Part shown: one piece after another, positions 40,001 through 51,700 of the stretch
How positions within the stretch are numbered: position 1 is the first letter of the stretch
Layout: the number at the start of each line of letters is the position of its first letter
Notes under the pieces: model-generated
Told to the model about the DNA's origin: nothing
The model's input: only the letters and a program-made list of their open reading frames with translations
The model's database searches: none
Program-made: the position numbers and the translations under genes
Assembly (NCBI RefSeq): GCF_910596095.1
Contig: NC_056552.1
Coordinates: forward strand, 7,111,111 to 7,175,110
Reading direction: 5' to 3'
From: Thunnus maccoyii
Taxonomy: Eukaryota > Chordata > Actinopteri > Scombriformes > Scombridae
Length of the DNA: 64,000 nt

Positions 40001-42100
40001 AGAGAAACTTCCTCCCTTCAGCAGATGTAAAAACAGCCTTGCAGTGTCAAACTCTGCACATAGCATTCCTAGCATTCACAGAGTCCAACTCTGAATGGCC
40101 ATGCAGTTGTTTTTTTAAAATGAAGTATAAAGAAATGAGGATAAATTATGCTGAACAACAAACATTTATATCATTGGTGCCCAACATAGGGAGGAGGGAC
40201 CCTCTAGAAATCCCAAGATTAATTTGGGGGTATGAGATGGAAGGGATTTTTTTGTTTGTTTAGATATTTCGATATTAAGACCCTGGACAGAGATGTTGAT
40301 ACATACTGTCTGCAATTTTGTTGAGATTGTGTATTTCAATATTCAATTCTGGAGTACATTGCTTGTATGAATGCATTCAGTCTGGTCATAAGATGATAAA
40401 GAAATTTGTGTCATTAAATCTTTCTAATTTCAAATTTGTGTATATATTTGCTTTTTTCTTGTGGAATGCTTTTACCTCTTCGGGCTCTGTGTCAGGAGAA
40501 TAGCAAGAGATGAACCCAAACGCAGGAATGCAATGTAAAACTGAAGAATAACACTTTATTCACGATAATGCAGGCAAAGCAGAACCAAACTGGACAAACC
40601 TAAACAAGACAGAAGTAAGCATGACAGAAAAAAGGATCCAACAAGACTGAACTGAAAACGAGGACTTAAATACAAACTGAACTAATGAAACAACAAGGAA
40701 CAGGTGGCAAGACACAAAGGCAGGCTGGGAGCTGACTGGCTGGTTGAAGATGCAGGCAGCAGGGCAGGGCAAACGAGACTGATGCAGGGCAGGTGTGGAG
40801 GGAAGTGTGGCGAGAAAAGCAGGCTGGGGACACAGGAGGAAAAACTAAGAGCAAACAGAAACCCAAAAACCCAGAAAACACAATGAAACCAAAAACCCAG
40901 AAAACACAATGAGATAGAAAATGGTGCTTGCAGGGATATATATGTATAGCAAGGCTGTAAGCACAGTCAGAGTAGTTAAACATAAGCATTTGCATTCTCC
41001 TATACTATAAAAAACAGATTAAAGCCAAATAACAAAAGCAAAATGATGCAGTTCTTCTCACATGGCACACAGAGGCTGTAAATGCAAATTATTCAAATCT
41101 ACAGAAACAAATGTTAACAAACTCGTTTTTTCATAATATGTTGGGGATAAGTTAGAGAGCCCAGCCATTGAACAAACGCCTGTCAATCTCTGGATAAGAG
41201 CGCCTGCTAAATGCCCTGAATATAAATACAGAAGACGTGAAATAAACTGCCTGGTGTATAAATTGCTGCATCTTAGACACCTAACTAGTTGTGTCAAAGT
41301 CCTCAGTCACATTTCAGTGTGAAAGCAATCCTTAATTTCAACTTCAAGGACCTACTGCCACTCAGTCCAGTTCAACAAACAGGGAAAAAGTCCAAGGGTA
41401 TCTGGTGGACTGGTGGAGGGACATAGGGCCAGACTGGGAGAGAACTATGACACTGAGAAAATCCTTCAATTGAAACAATCAAAGAAGGAAAAATGTCCAC
41501 AACTCATGTTCATTCTGAGGCCATACCGTGTAATGAGGGGTCACAGGGGTCTAAGACAAAAAGGCTGGCAACCATTGACTTACTATAGGCCTATATTATA
41601 AAACAATAATTTAGGCCTAACCATTAATTACCAGTTTAATACCCTACATCAGTATTCATTGGAGAATGCCCTGAACAAGGCTCTTGGAGGGTTATTTTTG
41701 CTTTGTTGTTTCTGTGTATATCAACTTTTTTGTTTGTTTTGAGTATGTGTCAATGCATGGGACAGAAATAATATTTACTGAATCATACTGTAGACTGCAT
41801 AGTATTAATAGCATAATTTAGCCTAAAATGTAATAGCCTTCTTTGATTCATATATCTTATAGGCTTTTGAAAAAACACACACACACATGCTACAAACCAC
41901 AAATTGAAAATACAATAAAACTACCATAGAAATAAAACTTAATCAATACACGCTGATTACTTTTCACACACTTGTGACGTACGGGTCAAATATAATAGGC
42001 TACTAATCTGTAAAATTAAAAGGTGAAGGAGAATCCCCCTTCAATAAGTTTCCTGGTTCTCATGTACAAGCAGCCACATTCTGCTTAAAACAAGCTGAAA
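37080..42100. other. Gene-free spacer between interferon genes F and G
   Basis: No coding gene recognised. The left part (37080-37690) and a segment at 39870-40080 are decayed parts of the spacer seen after A and C (shared TCCAAACTAGTTGTGATGTCAC at 39936), now separated by about 2.2 kb of other sequence. A (TG)n run lies at 38636-38660. A dispersed-repeat-like segment starts near 40490 (GTGTCAGGAGAATAGCAAG) and contains tandem AAACCCAGAAAACACAATGA words near 40866-40912. Open frames here are short and unlike known proteins. Confidence 0.6.
38636..38660. repeat. (TG)n microsatellite
   Basis: About 12 TG units. Confidence 0.95.
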
Positions 42101-42158
42101 TGTCACTGATCAGTTGAATGAATGAGCGTCACTGCGCAGGCCGCAGTCACACACTGAC

Positions 42159-42186
42159 TTTCATTTTCTCTTTGTGGGAACTTCCC
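42159..42186. promoter_or_regulatory. Distal ISRE plus kappaB-like palindrome upstream of gene G
   Basis: TTTCATTTTC at 42159-42168 followed by GGGAACTTCCC at 42176-42186; same arrangement as between B and C, about 0.95 kb before the G start codon. Confidence 0.45.
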
Positions 42187-43016
42187 ATTTACTGCACTGA
42201 GTGGACACATTGTAATCACGCTTGTAATTTTATTAATGAATGATTATTTTTTAGTCCACACAGAACTTATGATGCAATTCCAACAATTATCTCTTTTTAA
42301 TACATTTTTCATCTCATTGACCAACGTGCAGGCTGAAAGACAGGTGATGATGTCATCAAAGACAATGCCTGAAATCTGAAAAATACAAAAACTATAAACT
42401 ATAAACTATAAACACTATAAACTAAAGAAATTAAATGTTTAAATAAATGTTCAAATATCCTAAAACCTTTATCAGTGACAGGGATTACAGTCAAGGAGAA
42501 TTAATTTTGGGTGTCCACAAATCTCTAGGCCTATTATTTGTAACATTGATTTTACTATTAGTGTTATTATATTTCATTGTATTTTATCATTTTATTATAT
42601 TATTCTATTCATTGTTGAGTTTTTATTGTATTTTTTCATTTTATGTAGAACACTTTGTAACTTAAGAAGTGCTATTTAAATAAAAGTATTATTATCATTA
42701 TTATTATTATTATTAGTTGCCCTTGAAAAATCACAATAATATTCCTATAATAATCCCATAATTTCCAAAATGGAATACTGAGTTATTCCAACATTATCAT
42801 TAGTGAACTGTGTTTGATTTTATGTTTTTTAGGTATTCTATAACATGCATTGTCTTTGGTATTACTATATAGCAGTTTAGTCCTTTTTAATACATACCAG
42901 GTGTGATATTTTAACTTTACAGTGATATTTACTTATTGTGGGATAAATCTTTCATACTGATGTGAATTCAATTCTGAAATGTGAAAGCCACACAAAGTGT
43001 TTCCCACAGGTGTTTA

Positions 43017-43047
43017 GAAAATGAAAAAAGTGCGCACTGATATAAAT
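43017..43047 (+). promoter_or_regulatory. Proximal ISRE and TATA box of gene G
   Basis: GAAAATGAAA at 43017-43026 and TATAAAT at 43041-43047, 84 bases before the start codon. Confidence 0.7.
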
Positions 43048-43130
43048 GAGGCTCTGCAGGTCTGCTCAAACAGATCACCAGGACTCATCTGAATTTGCTC
43101 CACACAAAAGCAATTTACACCTTTTTAAAA

Positions 43131-44301
43131 ATGACCAACAGGATTTTCTTTGCTTGCCTGCTCCTCAGTCTGTACAGCGCAGGATCCTCGCTGAGCTGCA
43201 GATGGTTGGGTCATAAATTCAGACAGCACACTGAAAACTCTTTGGAGCTACTGGATACGATGGTAAGTGTGCTTTTTAAAATGTTGTTTACAGTGATTTA
43301 GTTATCTTAATGGATTCACTTTACTTAATTTTCTATACTTTAACACACGATTTGTTTGTGTGTGATGCAGTCTAATAATTCCACCAACACCACTGAGGAT
43401 GCTGAACTGGAGGTGGCCTTCCCTCATGATCTGTACACCCAAGCGTCCAAAGCATCAGTAAGTCATCCTCAACTTTTAACCACTGCAATTGTAGATGCAA
43501 AATATAATATACTGTATGAATTGTTTATTGTCTGTAGTAATCTGTGATTGATCGTCTTCTTCTTCTTCCAGGTTGGGGAGCGTCTTGGTTTCGTTGTGCA
43601 GATTCTGGAGCAGACGGCTGCCCTGTTTGAGGAGGCTCATAACTCTACATCGTGGGAGGAGAAGACAGTGGAGGACTTTCTCAATGTTGTCACCCAGCAG
43701 GCTGATGGTCTGCGCTCCTGTGTAAGTGTCAGAAATGTGGAGGAACATAGTCTCACTTGTTCTCACATTAAATGATTGGTGATTGATTTTTGCAGCATGT
43801 TCAATACTACAAGTAACAATCCTGCTTGAAAAAACCTACTTAAGTAAAAGTACAGTTCACTAGTTTTGTCTAACTGTTCCCAACCTAGGGGTCGGGCCCC
43901 TCCAAAGGGTCATAGGATAAATCTGAGGGGTCGTGAGATGATTAATGGGAGAGGAAAGAAGAAAAAACAAGATACACTTATACACAAATCTGTCTTCAGT
44001 TTTTGGACTTTTTCTCTAATCTTTGATTTTTGGTGAAATACTGGATCATTTGAACATTTATTGAAATTAAACAATAACAAGATCGGAGAGAAAAATCACT
44101 ATTTGATGGAGCTCATAGACATCTTAAATGTGACCCAGACTACACACTGCTTTTTGTAAGACAGGTTAAAAACTATTTTCTTAAATCATTTGTCTTTTTA
44201 TTCATTTAGAATGGGAGCAACAGCCACAAGAAGAACAAGAAGCTGCAGATGTATTTCAAGAGACTCTCAGGCCATATCCTTGGACGAATGGTAAGTCTAC
44301 A

Positions 44302-44393
<92 letters not shown>

Positions 44394-44522
44394 GTTTTAA
44401 TAATAATATTCTTCTGTCTGTAGGGTCACAGTGCTGAAGCCTGGGAGCTGATCAGGAGGGAAATCAAAATCCATCTATTCAGAGCCGACCAGCTGGCTTC
44501 ATCTCTACTCACCACCAACTGA
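43131..44522 (+). CDS. ifn: Type I interferon, two-cysteine group I, gene G (type 2 body)
   Basis: Intact 182-codon gene: exons 43131-43262, 43371-43457, 43572-43721, 44210-44290 and 44424-44522. It opens MTNRIFFACLLL, the signal peptide form of A and D, but has the type 2 exon 3 (VGERLGFVVQILEQ) and exon 4 (NGSNSHKKNKKLQ). Exon 2 begins SNNSTNTT where all others begin ANNSTNTT, keeping the sequons. Exon 5 has FRADQ as in F. It is set apart from F by about 6.3 kb and its 3' UTR is unlike that of the other six. AATAAA at 44750-44755. Confidence 0.94.
44302..44393. repeat. (CTAT)n microsatellite in intron 4 of gene G
   Basis: About 23 units, the longest of the CTAT tracts in the window. Confidence 0.97.
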
Positions 44523-45179
44523 AATCTGTCTGTTATCTGCTTGTCAGATTAAGAATATCTTAATTTATTTGCTAATCTATTTATTTATTTATATATTTAT
44601 AGCTTATTTATTGTGTTTACTTCTGTATTCATTGATTAGTCAAATAGTTAATATTCTACACATCAATTATATCAAGATGTTCAACTTGTTTATCTTTTAA
44701 AAAATGCATTTCAGAAAATAGATTTTCTTCATGGTTACCTGTAATAACCAATAAAAAAATAAGGCTTTCTCCAGCAAATGGAAATGTTTTTATTGTTTTC
44801 ATTCCTATTACATACACAAAAGGCACACAGATGTTTTACAGAGCAAACAACAGGAACATGTAGGTCCTTTTTCTATGATAAAACCTCTCAAAATTTTTTA
44901 TGATGAGCATGTTCTTACACCTACTATGAATACAAGATAATATAGACATTACATTTTCAAGTCAGAGAAGTCATTATAAAATCACACACAATACAATTTA
45001 TATAAAATCCTCTTGAAGCACCAAAACGTCAGCTGAGTTTTCAGCTGTCGAGTCTGAATTGTGTTGTCGAGTGGTTCATTTACACTTCAGTGGACTTCAG
45101 ATCACATCGGATTAATTCAATGCAGTGTTACTGAATAGCGTAAAATCAACAGCACTAGCTTATAGGAAGCATTGTAGAG

Positions 45180-45541
45180 CAGTGGTTCTCAACCTTTCTG
45201 GTGTCAAGGACCCCCAGATTGATACATATCAGGCTGCGGACCCATATTTGACAAGATGTAGTCTCTGGGATCCCCATCTTATCAGATGGGGATCCCAGAG
45301 ACCCCAGTTAAGATCCCAGTTAAGTCATTCCATAACTGTCTATACTGTATATTGGCAGATTAATGAGTGAAGAGTATGAAACCTATTAACAGAATAGTCA
45401 TTCTTATACATTCATTCACTGGGCTAATTTCTAGTCAATGAAATAATAGTGAAATTAAAATGTTAAACATTTTTCTGGAACCCCCCTGGAACCCCCTCAA
45501 GGACCCCTGGGGGTCCCTGGACCCCAGGTTGAGAACCGCTT
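45180..45541. mobile_element. hAT-like MITE, CAGTGGTTCTCAA ends (second copy)
   Basis: Starts CAGTGGTTCTCAACC and ends GGTTGAGAACCGCT, with an 8-bp near-perfect flank duplication (TTGTAGAG and TTGTAGAT). It lies between gene G and the 3' end of cd79b. Confidence 0.72.
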
Positions 45542-45700
45542 TTGTAGATTATGTATGCAGATTTATAAACAAAGCAGAAAATGATATATCCAAATCTGAG
45601 CAGGAGCATTAAAGACTCAAACTATTATTTTAACTGTACAACTTATAAGTGAGAAGGCTGTCGACGTGGTGAGGTGAAAAGTAGTCAAATTTTGTCAGCC

Positions 45701-48700
45701 TCACTCCCATGGGGCCTCACCTCCTTCAGCCTGGGTGTACACAGACAGTTCCTCATACAGACCTCCTCCACACGTCTCAATTGCCAGGCCCTGAAAGACA
45801 GAAATAAATCTATTTTAGTCATGTTACATATATATGTGAGTCCCATATGGGAATTGACAAATTCCACTCTCAAAATTTAAGATCATGTGATGAAAAGCTA
45901 TAAAATAGTAAAAGTGCAGCTACTGACTAACATCAGTACTGCTTTTATTTGCATCAATGATTCAGGCATGACAGATAAAGAGAAAGATGTGGAGTTGTTT
46001 AATATAGCAAAATGGTTACTGTAAAGATCATGAATATTAATAAACTCTTTTGCTTATTATCTGTTGTTTTAGCAGCACCAGTCCGAGTTCATACACTGGA
46101 GTCACAAAGACAACCATTGTTTTCTCTAAAAGATTAAAGGATAGGTTCACAATTTTGTGGCCAAAATCCACAGTGTGGATTTAAAAGTCTCTGTGAAGCT
46201 TATATGAGGCTTCAGCAGTCTGAGTTAGTTATATCAAGTGGATATCTATCACATTTACAGTCTTTTTAGCATCAAATTCCCTCTTTGTGTTTCCTCGGAC
46301 AGTGTTTCCCTGTTGAGCTGCAGTGGAAGTATAGTAACAAAAAGAGGAACTTTGGCACTAAAAAGACTGTAACGTTGAAAGATCTACTTGATTTGACTCA
46401 TTTGGACGCTGACGCTTCATATTAGCTTCAGATAAACCTTTTTGTACATTTTTGCACAGAAAGAGGACTGAGGATTTTGTCCCCCAGCACTTACATTTTA
46501 AGTGCATTATGAAGGGATCTTCTAATGGTCAGTATGAACAGGAGGAATGATTATGGCAAGAAAAACCTGTTTCGATGTTCATTTGGACTCCTGACTATTG
46601 TTTTAAGAAAGACTTTGAAAAATTGTGAGCCCCTTTAACCAGCTTTAACACTTACTTACTCAAAGACTCCTCGAAACATCTGGATGAAAAAATATTGCGT
46701 CCGTTGCACGATAAAAAAAGATTTTTAACCTATTTTCCAAGTTGCAATTCTGTTTCCTAATCAGGAAGCAGGCAGGCTGCCATTTTTGTTTACAGACGCA
46801 AAAACAGGCTTTTTTTAAAATCAGGAATCCCCAAAGACTTCAAAAGAGCAGTAAATGATTTTAAACAATCTTCTACGTATTTCAAACATGGCTGGTTAAT
46901 TATCTTTAAGATCAATGGTTTTGACTTGAATGTAGAGATGCACCAAAGTGTCTATCTCAGCACATCAAATGCAAGTTGATTTGGATCCAACTTTCCTGTT
47001 GCATATAATCAATCTGTCATTTAAAGAACATGAAAGGCCAGATTAACCTTCTGTTGTTGGGCCCTTGACCCCCACTATACATGGTAGAACTTAACAGCTG
47101 AAATGATTAGATGATTAAACAGTTAATTAATCAATTGACACAAAAATTAATTGTCAACAATTTTGATAATAGATTATTGTTTATGTCTTTTTTTTTTCAC
47201 TGATAGCAGCTTCTTAAAGGTGAATATTTGCTAGTTTTCCATGAAACATCTTTTGGACAGACAAGTAATTTGAATTTGTTAATTTGGGGGAATAATGCAT
47301 TTCTCACTGTTTTCTGGCATTTTATACACTGAACTATCAATAGAGTATTAAACAAAATAATTGACAGACTTATTGATAAAGAGCCCAATATAAACTAAAA
47401 CAATGAGTGTCTTAAAAACTAGATTTTGACATAGACTCCATGGATGGAGAATGGGGGACCTGTCATAGTTGATACTGTACTTCAGTGCTGCAGATTAAAC
47501 CTGAGGCTCTTGGGGCCCCTGGGGGTCTGGAGTTGGTAATCCAGATTTTGGTAGAAGGCTTGACAAGTGCAATGCCTTGTTATCAGGTGTCCCTAATGCC
47601 TCTCAGTCAGTAACAGCTTGTACAGAATGCTACTGTCAGAGTTTTAATAGAAACAAAGAGATGAGATCAAGTCACTGTTCTGGTCTCACGGTACAATTTT
47701 AGTAAGATCCTCATTCTGTGCATGTTATTCTGTTTATGAACTCGCCCTTGACTATATGGTTGACATGCTGCAGCGATATGTCCTCAGCAGACTGCTCAGA
47801 TCCATGAACTCTCTGCTGCAGACTGTACCAAACAGTCAGGCAAAGAGCTTCAGTAAAGCTACTGTCTGCAGTTTCTGACCCAAACTCTATTTTTACTTAT
47901 TTTTTATGTAGAGGCTATCACTACTATATTTATATTTTTAAACTAACTTTTACCTTTTACTTTATGTAAAGTATGTTATGTCCACATATTTATGTTATCT
48001 GCTTTCTCTTGGTAAATGTTCTGTTGTTTTCTTCTACGGTAATGTAAAGTAGAGCTGCAATGATTAGTCGATTAATCGATTAGTTACAGAAAATTAACTG
48101 GCAACTATTTTGATAATCAATTAATCATTTTGAGAAAGACAAAATGTGTTCCAGTTTCTTAAATGTGAATATTTTCTGGTTGCTTTAATCTTCTATGATA
48201 GTAAACTGAATATCTTTGGGTTGTGCACTGTTGGTCAGGACAAAACAACATTTTAGTTTGCATCTTGGGCTTTGAGACACTACGAACAACATTTTTCACC
48301 ATTTCTTTGACATTTAATAGATCAAACAACTAGTTACAGCCCTATTGTAAAGCACTCTGAGCTACATTTTTTTGCGTGACAGGTGCTACATAAAGATTCC
48401 TCTATTAGCAAACTAGAGGTTCCTTAACACAACCTACTGTAAAGGCTCCTATTGACAGAGGAAGACACAGTTGTGGCTACAAGCTCAGTGGAGCAAGGAG
48501 TGTGTGCATGTGTGTGTGTGTGTGTGTGTGTGTCTTGCTCTGTCTTGCACGTTTTTTTTTTTTCTTCTTCTTCTTAAAAACACAGCTGCGATGTGTGTTC
48601 ACTGTAACATGTAAACGACCACCGTGACAGAAGGAAATTACCTTATCTTTGATGAATGCTAATGTAAAACAGAGACAGTAGAACAAACCTCATAGATATG

Positions 48701-51700
48701 ATCAGTTTCGGGCTCCTCATATATGCTGTCCTTCTCTTTGAGCTGTTTAGAAAGAGAAAGAAGAAATGAAAAAGAGAAAAATAAGAATGCAGTTAAAGAG
48801 TTTGGGTTAGCTATTGATAAACATTGTACAAAATATACCAAAAATTAACAAATAAACACTAAAAAATATCTGACTGTCAGTGGAAGTAGCTTTTTAAAAT
48901 AATTATACATGTATATATATATATATATCAAATCTCTAGAATCTAGAATCAAAAGTTCTTGTTGCCATGGAAACCAGGACTGCATCAATACTTTCATGAA
49001 GGTTGGTGCTTCAGGTGTCAAAATGACTTCCTCAGGAACTTCATACATGGACTTAAAATTGGGTGTTATGTTTTTTTCAGCTTGAGCAGCTTCTGCAACC
49101 TTTAAGTAGTTTCAAATTCAGCAATTTACACTCATAAAATGGCTGGTAGTTTAGCACTTAATGCTACTAAGTATTCAGATCCTTTACTTAGCCTAAGTAA
49201 GTAAAGGTAAGTAAGTAAAAGTCATGCAAGAAGGATCCTGCTCAAGTAAAAATACGCAAGTATTATGAGCTTGATGTAGTTAAAGTATTGCAGTAAAAGT
49301 AGTGGTTTGGTGACTGATATATTATTATATATGACATCATTAGATTATTAATACTGAAGCATCAGTTTGTAAGCAGCATGTTACTGTTGTAGCTACTGGA
49401 GGTGGAGCTAGTTTCAACTACTTATACATAACTTATATACAGTTAACTAGTTTAGTCCAGTGGTTCCCAGCCTAGGGGTCAGGCCCCTCCAAAGGGTCAC
49501 CAGATAAATCTGAGGGGTCGTGAGATGATTAATGGGAGAGGAAAGAAGAAAAAACAAAGATCTGATACACAAATCTGTTTTCAGTTTTTGGACTTTTTCT
49601 ATAATCTTTGATTTTTGGTGATATATTGGATCATTTGAACATTTATTGAAATGAAAGCATGTGAGAAGTTTAGAGGGAAAAATCACTATTTGGTGGAGCT
49701 GTTAACAACTCATAGACATGTGAAATGTGACCCCGACTACACACTGCTTTTTGTAAGACGTCAAAAGCCAAAAAGGTTGGAAACCACTGGTTTCATCTTT
49801 AACAATGTGTTGTATTTTAAAAGCTTGTTATATTATCCATTGTGTCAAATCTTCATCAGAAAAGTAACTAAAGCTGTCGAATAAATGTAGTGGAGTAGAA
49901 AGTACAACATTTCCCTCTGAAATGAAGTAGAGTGGAAGCATAAAGTAGCATCAAATGGAAATACTCGAGTAAAGTACAAATATCTCAAAATTGTACCTAA
50001 GTACAATAATTGAGTAAATGAACTCAGTTACTTTCTGCCATTGCTTCAATTTAGCGTATACTAGACTTTTCTAAATGTCGGTAAAAACGTGCTGCGCTTT
50101 GATTAAGCTTTTTATTTTATTAATTGACCGTGCTTTGTAGTATCTTAGCAAATCAATGCAGCATGTAGCACAAAGACGGGCACAGCAAGCTACAGTTGCT
50201 GTCAGTTTGTCAGATTTGTGGATGTACCGACAAATAACCAACTTGGGCAGTATGGTCGTAGTTTTAATGCAGTAAAGAGTTAAAACTAGTGCTGCATGTG
50301 CTATATAAACAATTTGATGACTGATTAATCACTTTTGCTGGTTCCAGCTTTGAGAATGTGAAGATATGGTGCTTTTCTGTGTTTTATGAAACTGTAAATT
50401 TAATATCTCTGGGCTTTGGACAGTTGGTCAGACAATACAAACACTCTGAAGACATCACCTTGGACTATGGAAAAGATTAATTGATTCAATAGAAATATCA
50501 TTGGGGTTTTTTTCTAGTGTTTTGTGTTTTGCGTCTTGTTTCTCACCAGACTGTGTTTGCGTAGAAGTACAGCAGCAATACACACAGCCAGCAGTAGGCC
50601 CTGGAAGACCATGAGACCATCCTTCATCTTGCTTCTGTACAGAGCCTCACGAACGTTCACGTTTCCTGTGAGAAGAGAGATGTGTGTGTTTTGAACAACT
50701 GGACAGACCATAATAGATTAAATAATGAATTATGTTGCTGTAGATCTGAAAGTCTGGCTAAGACATGTTGTCACAGCAACTTACTGACAACTTGCAGTCC
50801 AGTCCCAGGTCCCGTTATATTGTTTATCCTGCAGAAGTACACTCCACTGTCTTCAGTGTTCAAATCCATGAGTTGAAGACAGCTTTTTACGCCTGTACGA
50901 AGCTCAGTCCTGGGTCCTTGCGTAATCTGTTTTTCTTCTTTTCCATCCACATTGGTCTTGTACCACTGCACCTCACCTTGCAGCCTTGAATAGTTCTCAC
51001 AGTATATATACACAGTTTGCCTGGTTTTCACACCATAGAACCGGGGTACCTGGGTGAGCACTTGGGCTTCATTCAGGGCCACTGAACAGACAAAAAAAAA
51101 AGGTTGAGGGACATTGTGACACAGTTATAATGGCAGTTACTATAAATCTCTCTAGACAAAGAGTATACTGGCAGTATGCTTCCAATATGGTGCTGGCTTC
51201 ACGTTTAATGCCAAGAAGAGTAATGTAATAAGTGGATGTAAATAAATTAGAGAATGATTATTTCTGGAGTTCTACTTAAGCAAAGATGTAGTAATAAGAA
51301 ATAATAATAGTGATAAGATAATCATTCTACTGAAGAAAGATATATACAGTATATCGACAATGTTTTAAATTATATATTCGAGGTAACTGATGCTCAACTA
51401 ATGTCTTTGTGTTTTGGGCTTACCTTATGTCCCTACTGCTCACCTATGGTGTAGGTATAAAAAAAGCAGTATGCAGAGAGTTACTATTGCTCACAATGAT
51501 GCTATGAGGATGCTACTTGTAGTCATAAAGGCTGCAACTAATGATTTTTTTCATTTTTGATTAACATGCCAAATGCCAAAAATTTTTTTCATCAACTGAT
51601 TCATCGTCAAGTCTCTAAAATGTAAGAAAAAGGTTGCAAGAGTCCAAGTTTCTCTTCGCATTGCTTGTTTTGTCTGACCAGCAGTCTATATTTCAAATAT

